Positions 1 to 8,088 of a DNA stretch of 64,000 bases are shown in pieces. Every line of letters starts with the position of its first letter. Within the stretch, counting starts at the first letter, position 1. The DNA lies in NCBI RefSeq assembly GCF_012955605.1, contig NZ_CP052135.1, positions 1,209,501 to 1,273,500 of the forward strand, read 5' to 3'. A program made the translations under genes and the position numbers. This stretch comes from Bacillus fonticola. Lineage in GTDB: Bacteria > Bacillota > Bacilli > Bacillales > JC228. The notes beneath the pieces are model-generated. The model did not search any database, was not told where the DNA came from, and worked only from the letters and a program-made list of their open reading frames with translations.

Positions 1-80
1 CTATTTTAATTTGTTGCGTGTTTGGTCAAACATCATGTGATTTTACTCAATTTGAAGTTAAGGAGTGACATTTTCACGTT

Positions 81-986
81 TTGAATTTATCTATCTTCGG
101 ATTTGGCGCCTTGTGGAGCCCGTGGTTTTTCGGTTTCGTTATGTTTGTCACGTTTGTTTTCTTTTGGGTGACTGTTTTTCTTCCGAGCAGATATGGACGA
201 GAAGCCCTTATCACAAGAAAACAAGGGGTTTACTTCGTAGTAGCTATGATCACTTTATATGCTGTTAAAGGGTCACCGGTTGACTTGTTTGGGCACATTA
301 TGTTTTCAGCTCATATGACGCAGATGGCAATCTTGTATTTGATTATCCCTCCGCTACTTATACGTTCGATTCCAAATGCCTTATGGATGTATGTATTCCA
401 GGTGAAATGGCTAAATAAATTCTTTCGTTTTTTCACAAAGCCCATAATGGCACTTCTTTTGTTTAACGTCGTATTTTCCGTCTACCACATTCCGATGATC
501 TTTGATGCTGTGAAAATATCTCCTTCACTACATATCACCTATACGATTGTTCTGTTCATGCTCGCTATGTTCATGTGGTGGCCTTTATGGAACACTTATA
601 GCGAAGAGCAACAATTAACCGGAATTAAGAAGGTAGGGTATATTTTTGCAAGTGGAGTATTGCTAACGCCTGCTTGTGCGCTCATCATTTTTGCCGATAC
701 GCCTTTGTATGGGACGTATTCAAATTTTACAATGTGGACACAGGCGATGGCACTTTGTGTGTCGGAGGATGCGTTAGCTGGATTAAATCTAACAGGCCCA
801 GAATTATTTAATACTATGCCATTGGTGGATGATCAGCAGCTCGGTGGAGTATTAATGAAAATTATTCAAGAAGTAGTGTATGGGATCATTTTGGCAAAAA
901 TTTTCTTTGAGTGGTTCCGAAAAGAAACGGAGAAAGAGGGAGATCCAATCCTTTCGTACGACTCGAATAAACTAGTTGAGGAATAG
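81..986 (+). CDS. ctaG: Cytochrome c oxidase assembly factor CtaG
   Basis: A 301-residue, very hydrophobic protein with about seven predicted membrane segments, matching the Caa3_CtaG family. CtaG is needed to build active caa3-type cytochrome c oxidase in the plasma membrane, probably through copper handling. The TTG start follows AAGGAGTG at positions 60-67. In B. subtilis ctaG ends the ctaCDEFG operon and is followed by yozB, as here. The 80 bases upstream should hold the end of ctaF, but I could not recognise a CtaF C-terminus in them. Family assignment rests on my reading of the protein and on gene order. Confidence 0.9.
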   Translation: MNLSIFGFGALWSPWFFGFVMFVTFVFFWVTVFLPSRYGREALITRKQGVYFVVAMITLYAVKGSPVDLFGHIMFSAHMTQMAILYLIIPPLLIRSIPNALWMYVFQVKWLNKFFRFFTKPIMALLLFNVVFSVYHIPMIFDAVKISPSLHITYTIVLFMLAMFMWWPLWNTYSEEQQLTGIKKVGYIFASGVLLTPACALIIFADTPLYGTYSNFTMWTQAMALCVSEDALAGLNLTGPELFNTMPLVDDQQLGGVLMKIIQEVVYGIILAKIFFEWFRKETEKEGDPILSYDSNKLVEE

Positions 987-1050
987 CTAACAAAAATGAC
1001 AAGTGTCGTTATACGTACTTGTCTTGATTTACGAAGGGAGAGTGTGAGGC

Positions 1051-1512
1051 ATGGGTGTACCGATTTTACCGACATTGTCGACGACATTTATCGTGTTGAG
1101 CGCGATTTTTGTTGCCATCGGTTGGGCACAAATTAAAAAGAAAAAAATTGATAGCCACATGCGTACGATGACAACAGCGGGAATTTTGGCGTTAATTTTC
1201 TTCCTGATTTACGCAAGTCGTACCATTTTCGTTGGGAATACGTCTTTTGGTGGACCAGCTGAGCTGGAAATATACTATACCATTTTTCTGATTTTCCATA
1301 TTACCCTCGCTACAGTAGGTGCTGTTTTCGGGATCATCTCATTAACGACAGGCTATAAAGAGAACTATAAACTGCACCGCAAAATGGGACCGATTACGAG
1401 CATAGTATGGTTCTCTACAGCCATTACAGGCGTAGCCGTTTATTTGCTTCTATACGTAATTTATGAGGGTGGGGAAACGACGTCTGTTATTAAAGCAATT
1501 TTAGGTACGTAG
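1051..1512 (+). CDS. ctaM: DUF420 membrane protein, CtaM/YozB family
   Basis: A 153-residue protein with four evident hydrophobic segments, belonging to the DUF420 family (YozB in B. subtilis). The Staphylococcus aureus member CtaM is reported to be required for maturation of haem-copper oxidases, which fits its place directly after ctaG. Histidines inside the membrane segments (for example in IFHITLATVG) are typical of the family. ATG start with GGGAGAG upstream. It is followed at once by a strong bidirectional terminator shared with the convergent membrane-protein gene, so ctaG-ctaM is the end of its transcription unit. Confidence 0.88.
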   Translation: MGVPILPTLSTTFIVLSAIFVAIGWAQIKKKKIDSHMRTMTTAGILALIFFLIYASRTIFVGNTSFGGPAELEIYYTIFLIFHITLATVGAVFGIISLTTGYKENYKLHRKMGPITSIVWFSTAITGVAVYLLLYVIYEGGETTSVIKAILGT

Positions 1513-1520
1513 CACAAAGA

Positions 1521-1557
1521 AAAAAACGTGTCGCCACATGGGAGCGACACGTTTTTT
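1521..1557. terminator. Bidirectional rho-independent terminator
   Basis: Perfect stem ACGTGTCGC / GCGACACGT with an A-run before and a T-run after. It can end both ctaM (+) and the convergent AI-2E type gene (-). Confidence 0.93.
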
Positions 1558-1561
1558 CGTG

Positions 1562-2632
1562 TTAAAGCTTGAAATTCAGTTTAATTATCCCAGCTTCACG
1601 TGCTGAGTTAAAGGCGATCACAAGGAGTGGACCGAGAATAAATCCTAGCAGACCGAGTAACTTTAACCCAAGATACATTGCAATCAGTGTGGCTAATGGC
1701 GATAACCCAATTTGTCTGCCCATTACTTTTGGCTCAACAGTGCGACGGATGATCAACAGAACTGCAGCTAAAATCGCAAGTTCGGTAGCAAGAGACGCAT
1801 CCCCTGAAAGGAAATGGTAGATGGACCAAGGAGCCAAAATGACAATACTTCCGATGATTGGGATTAAATCGATCAACCAGATAATAATGGACATAAGTAA
1901 TGCTACTTCTGGGGCGATGATCAGCAATCCGATGAGGCAAACGATAAAAATTAAAAGACTGACAAGAAATTGTGCCTTGGCAAAGCCAAATACAACGTAC
2001 GATAAACGGGACGCCATGAAATCGACCTTGTCAGCTGTTTTTTCAGTGAAAAACTGGTAGAGGCCCTTTTTTAAGCGTGGGAGCTCTAATAGGAACAAAA
2101 ACAGTGCAATCAAATAGACAAGCACATCGATGAGAACGTTCGGTATGTTCGTTAATAACGTACTCGAGAAATTGATGACGGAGTCTAGGTTAATCTGGCT
2201 AATAATGTCTGTTTGTGCATTCTTTAAAAATGTTTCTACTTGTAACGTAATTTCCGCCACATATTCGTTAGGCAAATAATCCTGTGCCCGCTCTCCCCAC
2301 GCTTCAAGGTCAGACACCCCTTGGAAAATTCTGTCTACGTATGTAGGGATATTCTCAATCAGTCTAATTCCTTGTGTAATCACACGCGTCACGATGAAGT
2401 AAATAGACAAACCAAGGAAAATTAAAAATCCAATGAACACGAACATGACTGCACTTGCTCGTTTTATTCTCGTCTTAGTATGGAGCAAGCGGACAAGAGG
2501 ATGTAACAAGAGAGCTGTTACAAAGGCAACTAGAATAGGTACAGATGCTGGCAAAATAAAAAACAAGACAACTGCCAGCACCAGAAAAAGAAAAATAAAC
2601 CAAATCGGATGCTTACGAATAAACGGGATCAA
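1562..2632 (-). CDS. AI-2E family / YtvI-like integral membrane protein
   Basis: A 356-residue polytopic protein of the AI-2E transporter (UPF0118) family. Hydrophobic pairs lie near the N-terminus (IWFIFLFLVLAVVLF), a soluble middle region covers roughly residues 80-160, and a C-terminal hydrophobic block contains the family-like stretch IIIWLIDLIPIIGSIVI. Size and pattern resemble the sporulation protein YtvI, but the substrate is unknown and the family includes sodium/proton antiporters as well as proposed exporters. I chose the TTG at 2632 because AAAGGAG sits seven bases upstream. The longer GTG frame (from 2662) has no good ribosome site. Convergent with ctaM. Confidence 0.75.
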   Translation of the reverse strand: MIPFIRKHPIWFIFLFLVLAVVLFFILPASVPILVAFVTALLLHPLVRLLHTKTRIKRASAVMFVFIGFLIFLGLSIYFIVTRVITQGIRLIENIPTYVDRIFQGVSDLEAWGERAQDYLPNEYVAEITLQVETFLKNAQTDIISQINLDSVINFSSTLLTNIPNVLIDVLVYLIALFLFLLELPRLKKGLYQFFTEKTADKVDFMASRLSYVVFGFAKAQFLVSLLIFIVCLIGLLIIAPEVALLMSIIIWLIDLIPIIGSIVILAPWSIYHFLSGDASLATELAILAAVLLIIRRTVEPKVMGRQIGLSPLATLIAMYLGLKLLGLLGFILGPLLVIAFNSAREAGIIKLNFKL

Positions 2633-2962
2633 TCTGCTGCTCCTTTCATCATAACCGTACACATGTTTTAACTTTATTATAGTACGAAGGAGGAAGAGAG
2701 TACAGTTATTAAATTACATAAAAAATACACCGACAGCATGCTAAGGCTAGAAATGTGCAAATCTATCCCTTACGAACACAAATCCAGAGACCCACTTTAG
2801 TAGATCCAGACACACCGGTGCTTGTCATGTACTAGTCAGTTCCGGCATCACAGTATGAGATGAGTCGGAAACCGGCGGAAAGACCTGGGATTGGGCGCGT
2901 TGAAGAACCTTTTGGGCTGGTCTCGAATACAATATAACAACACTCACAGGGGGGAATGGAGA
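2633..2962. other. Intergenic stretch, no gene recognised
   Basis: About 330 bases between the divergent membrane-protein gene and the 98-residue ORF. It presumably holds both promoters. The part around 2765-2815 has the phrase ATCCAGA twice, 22 bases apart, reminiscent of decayed 20-bp repeat traces elsewhere in the window. I see no RNA gene or coding frame with a ribosome site. Confidence 0.4.
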
Positions 2963-3259
2963 ATGAAGGCGTCAGCATCGGAAATTGCCTGTAAACAAAT
3001 CTTCTCACACGTACTGCCCTTTAGAGATGAGCTCCACTGCGAAAGGGTAGATGTGCATACACAAGGAGATCTATGGACGATTGTAGTGAAAGTTCGAGTA
3101 TTACGGGCCCACCGATTGACAGAAAAGCTAACTCATTGGCAAATGGTCATTCAAGAAGAAATAGAAGCATTCTTTAACGTATCGGTAGAACGAGTACTTA
3201 TTGAAACCCTATGTAGCAAAAGAATAGGGAGTGGGTGGAGGAGACTCGTTCGTAGATAA
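2963..3259 (+). CDS. Uncharacterised 98-residue protein
   Basis: A basic protein I do not recognise. The ATG at 2963 follows AGGGGGGAA with seven bases spacing, a far better start than the longer GTG-type frame from 2891. No signal peptide or membrane segment is visible. The middle alternates short hydrophobic strands (DLWTIVVKVRVL) with helical stretches, suggesting a small alpha/beta fold. Its stop codon coincides with the beginning of a fragment of the 181-bp dispersed repeat, so the C-terminus (KRIGSGWRRLVRR) may have been altered by that insertion. It lies between the AI-2E type gene and ylbA, where B. subtilis has no equivalent that I know of. Confidence 0.5.
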   Translation: MKASASEIACKQIFSHVLPFRDELHCERVDVHTQGDLWTIVVKVRVLRAHRLTEKLTHWQMVIQEEIEAFFNVSVERVLIETLCSKRIGSGWRRLVRR

Positions 3260-3305
3260 CATTTATGAGCTGAGCACTCAACCATTCATGGAAACTGGTC
3301 ACAAT
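3258..3305 (-). repeat. Fragment of the 181-bp dispersed repeat
   Basis: The phrase ATGAGCTGAGCACTCAACCAT followed by a GGAAAC-GGTCACAA-like stretch matches the reverse complement of one end of the 181-bp elements at 18,624-18,985. Only about 45 bases are left. Confidence 0.7.
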
Positions 3306-3347
3306 CAAAAGAATTCCCTGCATAGAAGTCATAATTCGATAACAAAG

Positions 3348-3377
3348 AAAAAATGCATGATGGAAACCACCATGCAT
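3348..3377 (-). terminator. Terminator of ylbA
   Basis: Perfect 11-bp stem ATGCATGATGG / CCACCATGCAT with one G:T-like interruption tolerance and a three-base loop. On the minus strand it is followed by six T residues. It overlaps the ylbA stop codon. Confidence 0.85.
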
Positions 3378-3739
3378 TACTCAGCAATTGATTCTAACAC
3401 TTCATTCACTTCAGCAAGAATGCGATTACATTGATTGACAAGTGTTTTAGGGAAGTGTTCCCCGTCCCCATACTCAACACCATGTGGGTAGTAATGCTTT
3501 CCAAGAAGAGGAACCATGATTTGCATCATCGCATCACGACGACCGCCCACATCCCCTTCGATGGCAAACGCACGAACGCGAAGGTAGAAAGTGCCTTCTT
3601 TCATTTCAAATCTACGATCGTATGTGACGCGCTCATAATCCCATTGGTCTGCACGCAATAGACCAAAATTTTGCATGATTTCATCTAATCGAGACAGATT
3701 AGCCTTTTTTAATTCAAGCTCTGTATTTTCAATCTTCAT
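3377..3739 (-). CDS. ylbA: YugN-like family protein YlbA
   Basis: A 120-residue soluble protein that looks like the YugN-like family (Pfam YugN), to which B. subtilis YlbA belongs. Function is unknown. Features typical of the family are the N-terminal segment with LSRLDEIMQNFGL, the central YDRRFE and the GDVGGRRDA stretch. Gene order supports ylbA: it lies between yozB/ctaM and a ylbC-like gene, although here it is inverted relative to ctaM. ATG start with GGAGGC upstream on the minus strand. A tight hairpin with T-run overlaps its stop codon. Confidence 0.75.
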   Translation of the reverse strand: MKIENTELELKKANLSRLDEIMQNFGLLRADQWDYERVTYDRRFEMKEGTFYLRVRAFAIEGDVGGRRDAMMQIMVPLLGKHYYPHGVEYGDGEHFPKTLVNQCNRILAEVNEVLESIAE

Positions 3740-3915
3740 TATGTACAGCCTCCTTTAACGCAGTTCCGCCCCTTAATAATAGTCGACATTTGCCAAAGTT
3801 TCAATGCCTTCACAAAATGTCGTCCACTGAAGTGAAATCGCTTTTTCTCTACATTATAGATGCTATACTAAAAAGAAGAAAGCATTCATAGAGTAGAGAG
3901 AAAGGGCGGTGCGAT

Positions 3916-4977
3916 GTGAAAACTATTATACGTATCGGAGTATTCCTAGTTGTTATACTTTTTATTTGGGTCTATGTACTTATATCTGGTAAAGAAACGA
4001 ATCCGAGCCAATACGTGGAACCTCCTTCTGCTAAAAAAGAACTACAAGATGAAGAGACGTCACTTGAGCGACCGACAATTGGGCTTTCTACTTTGATCGG
4101 GAAGGATACAAAGGAGGTCGTATCTTTACTTGGACAACCTGATCGTATTGATCCCTCTTTTTATGATTATGACTGGTGGGTGTATCAGAAAAATCCAACT
4201 GAGTATGCCCAGGTTGGTGTAGAAGGGGACCGCGTTGTTACGGTGTTCGCACTAGGGGATGATTTGAATGTGGCTCCATTTTCTATCGGACAATCTTTAT
4301 CTGAAATTTATAGCGAATTCCAAATTTACAACGATATATCTTTTGAATATGAAGGTACGTCGTATCAGTTTGAGTTAACAGATGAAGATATGAATTATCG
4401 TCCGCTGCTGAAATTAGGAGATGGGGAAGTGTATGCCCAGCTTTATTTAGATAAGTTTAGCGAGTCACTCTCTAGTGTGCGTTTTTTGGATCAGAAGACG
4501 CTAGTACAACATAAGCCTTACGAGATGATGTATCGTGGCCCATTGTACGAAGCGGCAGAACGGCCGAGTGAAGAGCAGAAAAAAGCAGAAGATGGTGCTA
4601 GCCAGCAAATCTTTGAGATGACAAATGTACTTAGAATTCGTAACAATGTCCCGATGATTAGCTGGGATGAAGAAACGTCAGAAGTGGCCCTTTCCCACAG
4701 CCAAGAAATGGTAGCTGAGCAATTTTTTGCGCACGATTCACCGATCTCTGGGAGTCTGGCAGATCGGTTAGAAACAGCAGAAGTATTTTATGAAAAAGCA
4801 GGTGAAAACATCGCAGCAGAATACGTCGATGCCCCTGCTACTATGGAGGGCTGGATGAACAGTCGTGGCCACCGTGAGACTTTGTTAGACGAGTCCTATA
4901 CGCATTTAGGAGTGGGTGTGTACCAACGCTACTATACGCAAAATTTCATACGGAAAACGTGGGAAGATGTGCAGTAG
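3916..4977 (+). CDS. ylbC: CAP-domain secreted/anchored protein, YlbC-like
   Basis: A 353-residue protein with an N-terminal hydrophobic anchor or uncleaved signal (residues about 4-24, IGVFLVVILFIWVYVL). A CAP-associated N-terminal region (about 55-200, with LIGKDTKEVVSLLGQPDR) follows, and then a C-terminal CAP/SCP domain (about 230-345). The CAP signature is visible as LSHSQEMVAEQFFAHDSP and NIAAEY...GWMNSRGHRETLL, containing the expected histidines and glutamate. Such proteins act outside the membrane; their biochemical role in Bacillus is not settled. Start is GTG. ylbB, normally upstream, is absent. A strong terminator follows. Confidence 0.82.
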   Translation: MKTIIRIGVFLVVILFIWVYVLISGKETNPSQYVEPPSAKKELQDEETSLERPTIGLSTLIGKDTKEVVSLLGQPDRIDPSFYDYDWWVYQKNPTEYAQVGVEGDRVVTVFALGDDLNVAPFSIGQSLSEIYSEFQIYNDISFEYEGTSYQFELTDEDMNYRPLLKLGDGEVYAQLYLDKFSESLSSVRFLDQKTLVQHKPYEMMYRGPLYEAAERPSEEQKKAEDGASQQIFEMTNVLRIRNNVPMISWDEETSEVALSHSQEMVAEQFFAHDSPISGSLADRLETAEVFYEKAGENIAAEYVDAPATMEGWMNSRGHRETLLDESYTHLGVGVYQRYYTQNFIRKTWEDVQ

Positions 4978-4995
4978 TTCAGGTTCCTACACAAG

Positions 4996-5036
4996 AAAGG
5001 CTCCAACAGGCGAGGGTACCCGTTGGAGCCTTTTTT
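4996..5036. terminator. Bidirectional terminator ylbC / thioesterase
   Basis: Stem AAGGCTCCAAC / GTTGGAGCCTT with a 14-base loop and T-run, placed between convergent genes. Confidence 0.93.
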
Positions 5037-5518
5037 CAATTATCAACCAAAACGTGAAAACTTCCTGTTGCAAACGCTACAAGTGTGCCGTCCTCTCGAA
5101 AGGCTCGTCCTTCCATCACGAGACGGGTGTTTCCTGCATGAATGCACGTAGCCGTTGCGTCAAGGTAGTCGCCGGTGCCAGCAGCGGTGTAGTGAATTTG
5201 AAATTCAGATGTAACCGCTTTGCCTTTGCCCTTTAGAAGAAGATTTGCATACGTACCCATGACAGTATCAAGTAAAGTAGCCGTTAACCCTCCATGGGCG
5301 ATGCTGAGCGAATTTTGTGTGAGGGTAGTAAGCGGCATTCTCATTTTGGCTATTCGTTCTTCTAGGTCAAATTCCTTTTCTAAAAGAAGTACGCTGGCAA
5401 TGCTCGAACGGTACTCCCCGCTTCTCTTTCTTCGTAATCCTTCTATCACTTGTTGGAGAACAAGCTGCTCCTCCTCAGATGCCCCTTGTAGAAAAGACGT
5501 TATTTGTTCCAGTTCCAT
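5036..5518 (-). CDS. PaaI-type hotdog thioesterase
   Basis: A 160-residue protein with the hotdog-fold thioesterase pattern. The segment NSLSIAHGGLTATLLDTVMG carries the HGG motif and the helix that normally hold the catalytic residues in the PaaI/4HBT family, and the C-terminal strands (ATATCIHAGNTRLVMEGRAF) match. It should hydrolyse acyl-CoA thioesters in the cytoplasm; the substrate cannot be told. I chose the ATG at 5518 because GGAGGGG lies just upstream; an in-frame ATG at 5536 has none. Convergent with ylbC. Confidence 0.82.
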   Translation of the reverse strand: MELEQITSFLQGASEEEQLVLQQVIEGLRRKRSGEYRSSIASVLLLEKEFDLEERIAKMRMPLTTLTQNSLSIAHGGLTATLLDTVMGTYANLLLKGKGKAVTSEFQIHYTAAGTGDYLDATATCIHAGNTRLVMEGRAFREDGTLVAFATGSFHVLVDN

Positions 5519-5657
5519 AGTACCAATCCCCTCCATATGTTTAAATCCTTGTGGTGTATAGGCAATTTACTCATCCTGCTTTTCCTACAATAGCACATGG
5601 CCAAGTTCAACAACATATATATGTAGTAACCATGTGCAGAAGCTGAGGTGATTTCCT

Positions 5658-6077
5658 ATGGCAAAACAACTTCATCCGTCTGTGGAGCAATTTAAATCGT
5701 TTGTCAAGGAGCATCCCGGTCTCGTTAAAGAAGTGCGGAAAGGGAACAGCTCGTGGCAAGAGCATTTTGAAGACTGGGCTTTATTTGGAGAAGACGATCC
5801 AAAATGGGATGAGTACAAATCTGAAGAGGCCCGTGCCCTAGCAGAACAGAAGAAACCAGATGAAGAAGGAAGCAAGTCTAGTGGTGAAATGCTATCTGTG
5901 TTGTTAGGTTCTGTGAAAAAGATGGATGCCGAAACGATTCAAAAACATTTGCACAGTGCGAATGAAGCCATTACGGCAATACAAGGAGTGCTATCACAGT
6001 TTCAAGGTAGCTCATCATCGCAAGCATCCAGTACAAACAGCAGTGGACCCGGACTCTTTTCGTTTCGAAAGGATTAA
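5658..6077 (+). CDS. ylbD: Spore coat-associated protein YlbD
   Basis: A 139-residue hydrophilic protein matching the YlbD family: an N-terminal conserved part beginning LHPSVEQFKSFVKEHPGLVKEV, with the WEDWALFGEDDP-like segment (here EDWALFGEDDPKWDEY), then a low-complexity serine-rich tail (SSSSQASSTNSSG). B. subtilis YlbD is listed as a putative coat protein; direct function is unknown. ATG start with GAGGTGA upstream. Followed 24 bases later by ylbE, as in B. subtilis, probably in one transcript. Confidence 0.85.
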   Translation: MAKQLHPSVEQFKSFVKEHPGLVKEVRKGNSSWQEHFEDWALFGEDDPKWDEYKSEEARALAEQKKPDEEGSKSSGEMLSVLLGSVKKMDAETIQKHLHSANEAITAIQGVLSQFQGSSSSQASSTNSSGPGLFSFRKD

Positions 6078-6101
6078 GGTAAACAAGAGGAGGGACATCG
6101 C

Positions 6102-6353
6102 TTGAGACAAGATCTATATCGAACCATTAAACAAAATGAGGAATGGCTCAGATTTTTACGAGAACAACCCATCTGGTACCGTAAGCTGATGAAAAGACCA
6201 GAACAATTACAGCAGCTTGAGGTCGATAGTCTTCACTATTTCCAAAAAACGATCCCACACCGTGTGCAAAAATTTTCCAGCGGTGTGCAAATGGCTACGA
6301 TGATGATGAGCATGTTTCAAACGATGAATCAGTCCAATGAGGCCTCGCAGTGA
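6102..6353 (+). CDS. ylbE: YlbE-like protein
   Basis: An 83-residue protein of the YlbE family, recognised from the N-terminal REQPIWYRKLMKRPEQL segment and its place directly after ylbD. The C-terminal part is an amphipathic, methionine-rich helix (MATMMMSMFQTMNQ). Function unknown. The start is TTG with the strong site AGAGGAGGG nine bases before. ylbD and ylbE are 24 bases apart, consistent with an operon. Confidence 0.8.
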   Translation: MRQDLYRTIKQNEEWLRFLREQPIWYRKLMKRPEQLQQLEVDSLHYFQKTIPHRVQKFSSGVQMATMMMSMFQTMNQSNEASQ

Positions 6354-6415
6354 GGTCTCAAAGCATTTAAAAAATGCCCGTCGAATTAACCCTGGTGCTT
6401 ATGCCGAGTCTTTTT

Positions 6416-6475
6416 GGGACAAGAATCCACGTGCAGGGATCAGAATACACGTTCCGGGGCAAAGAATTCGCGAGC
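6416..6475 (+). repeat. Three decayed 20-bp units
   Basis: Three consecutive 20-base segments align as GGGACAAGAATCCACGTGCA, GGGATCAGAATACACGTTCC and GGGGCAAAGAATTCGCGAGC, sharing GGG--CA-GAAT at fixed positions. The surrounding 240 bases between ylbE and the lipoprotein gene hold no convincing gene. Confidence 0.45.
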
Positions 6476-6591
6476 AGCACCAAGGCAAACCTGTTACACC
6501 GGTTCAGAACAGGTCCCAATTTTGTTGCTATACATAGCCATTTCCAGATGGGGGAAACTAGTGAGAATTCATCCTGGAAAGGAAGTCGGTA

Positions 6592-7011
6592 ATGAAACAC
6601 ATTTTACAAATGACCGGAGCAGGACTATTGTTACTAACTGGTTGCACAGATGAGATTCCGGAACCTGAGAGTGTAACCGCTAAAGAATACGCATCGTTTG
6701 CCTCCACAAATGTGCAAGGAGTGTTGGCAACCGAAGCGTCCAATGAGTGGCAAGTTTCACATATTGTGCAAGGAAAAGAAGTGTGGATAGATTGTCAACT
6801 CCCACAGTATACATTTGTTGAGAATGATACAGAAAAGCCGTTAATCACACTTCTCGTCTATGTAGATGGCAAGCTTGTGAAAAGGGCTTTTGCTCCAGCT
6901 TTTCAACTAGAGAATCTAGGGAAAGGTTCCCATTCCATTCAACTTGTTGTCATAGGAGAAGGCGAAAAACGATTGGAGCCCTCTCAACAATTTTGGGTAA
7001 ACATTCCCTAG
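6592..7011 (+). CDS. Putative lipoprotein of unknown function
   Basis: A 139-residue protein with a short lipoprotein signal: MKHILQMTGAG, a leucine core and the lipobox LLTGC, so the mature protein would begin at Cys18 and be attached to the outer face of the membrane. The remainder is acidic and rich in beta-strand-like segments. I recognise no domain and no B. subtilis counterpart at this place between ylbE and ylbF. The ATG has GGAAAGGAAG upstream. It is followed by only 59 bases before ylbF. Confidence 0.6.
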   Translation: MKHILQMTGAGLLLLTGCTDEIPEPESVTAKEYASFASTNVQGVLATEASNEWQVSHIVQGKEVWIDCQLPQYTFVENDTEKPLITLLVYVDGKLVKRAFAPAFQLENLGKGSHSIQLVVIGEGEKRLEPSQQFWVNIP

Positions 7012-7070
7012 GCTGGTGCTTCGCGTTTCTCCCCGTTTTCATGTTATACTTGCACTAGGGGGTGAAGCCT

Positions 7071-7517
7071 TTGTTTGCAACGGATGAACGTGTACTTCTT
7101 CAAGAAGAGGCCGTAGAATTGGCACGTGCGATTTCAACTAGTGAACTTGCACTAGAATACCAGCAAGCCCTTGAGAACGTGAGAAGTAACGAGTCGACTC
7201 AAGAGAAAATTCGTGCATTCTTAAAGTGGCGTGATTTATATGACGATGTCCAGCGTTTTGGGAAATATCATCCAGACTATAAGAAAATCTCAAAAGAAGT
7301 TCGGATGGCAAAGCGGGAGATGGACTTAGACGATGAAATGTCGGCGTTTAAACGCGCCGAAACCTCGTTACAGTCGGTTTTGGACGAGGTGAGCCTTTTA
7401 GTTGGACATGCGGTCAGTGAGCATGTGAAAGTAACAACAGGCAATCCATTTTTCACGTCGGCATCAAGCTGTTCCGGTGGTTGCGGATCTGGCGGTTCGT
7501 GCCAATGTTCAGCATAA
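7071..7517 (+). CDS. ricF: RicF (YlbF), subunit of the Y-complex
   Basis: A 148-residue protein of the YlbF/YmcA family. In B. subtilis RicF forms a complex with RicA (YmcA) and RicT (YaaT) that binds iron-sulfur clusters and steers RNase Y, affecting competence, biofilm and sporulation. The C-terminal tail has four cysteines in CSGGCGSGGSCQC, consistent with cluster binding. I prefer the TTG at 7071, which gives MFATDERVLLQEEAVEL and lies seven bases after AGGGGGTG. The GTG at 7062 would overlap that ribosome site. Gene order ylbF-ylbG is conserved. Confidence 0.88.
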   Translation: MFATDERVLLQEEAVELARAISTSELALEYQQALENVRSNESTQEKIRAFLKWRDLYDDVQRFGKYHPDYKKISKEVRMAKREMDLDDEMSAFKRAETSLQSVLDEVSLLVGHAVSEHVKVTTGNPFFTSASSCSGGCGSGGSCQCSA

Positions 7518-7525
7518 AGGAAGTT

Positions 7526-7572
7526 GACCCGCTTCTTGGGAGCATAAAGCTCTTTGAGAAGGGGGTTTTTTG
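7526..7572 (+). terminator. Terminator after ricF
   Basis: Imperfect stem ACCCGCTTCTT / GAGAAGGGGGT with an inner AGC/GCT pairing and a T-run. Confidence 0.75.
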
Positions 7573-7720
7573 TTGAATAAAACTTTGACGGGGTTTGACG
7601 GACACTCCCATGATTTGAACGATAACCCCCTGCGCATTGACTCTCCCGTTCGTTGCACCATGTATACTTCCATGCTATGCTAAAGCAAACCAATGTAATG
7701 GAGAAATGAGGTGCGGGCTA

Positions 7721-7999
7721 TTGGTAGGGAACAACAGACAAGCGATTGTCATTTACCTTCATACACTGAAGCCTGTTCGTAGCTTGCGAAGATTCGGTCA
7801 CGTGACATACGTATCTAAAAAGTTGAAATATGCCGTTATCTATCTTGATCAAGATCAAATCGAGTGGACTATTCAAAAAGCCAACAAGCTTCCATTTGTA
7901 AGGCATGTCGAGCCTTCCTTTAAACCGTTTGTGGAGACACAATATGAAAATTCCAGTCCTGATAAAGCGAAAGAATACGACTATAAACTCAAGGCATAG
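7721..7999 (+). CDS. ylbG: YlbG family protein (UPF0298)
   Basis: A 92-residue protein of the UPF0298 family, recognised by its pattern of RQAIVIYLHTLK, LRRFGHVTYVSKKLKYAVIY and LPFVRHVEPSFKPF. Function is unknown. I placed the start at TTG 7721 because GAGGTG lies seven bases upstream. It gives a protein of the usual size. An upstream ATG (7637) would add a cysteine-rich stretch not seen in the family. It is convergent with the DUF7147 gene, and a small hairpin (AACCGC / GCGGTT, 8018-8043) lies between them. Confidence 0.85.
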   Translation: MVGNNRQAIVIYLHTLKPVRSLRRFGHVTYVSKKLKYAVIYLDQDQIEWTIQKANKLPFVRHVEPSFKPFVETQYENSSPDKAKEYDYKLKA

Positions 8000-8017
8000 C
8001 TAACCGGTTGTTTATAA

Positions 8018-8043
8018 AACCGCCACCAAATGGGTAGCGGTTC
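8018..8043. terminator. Weak terminator-like hairpin between ylbG and DUF7147 gene
   Basis: AACCGC / GCGGTT stem with a 12-14 base loop and T-rich sequence a few bases later. Confidence 0.5.
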
Positions 8044-8088
8044 ACTTTGCTTCTTTTGATATCTGTTTCACGATCTTGATGGTGCTTT

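Noticed and set aside
1..80. C-terminal end of ctaF
   Set aside because: Expected from gene order, but none of the frames gives a sequence I can match to CtaF, so I do not call it.
6367..6653. Several short frames on both strands between ylbE and the lipoprotein gene
   Set aside because: None has a ribosome site or a recognisable product, and they overlap one another and the decayed 20-bp units.
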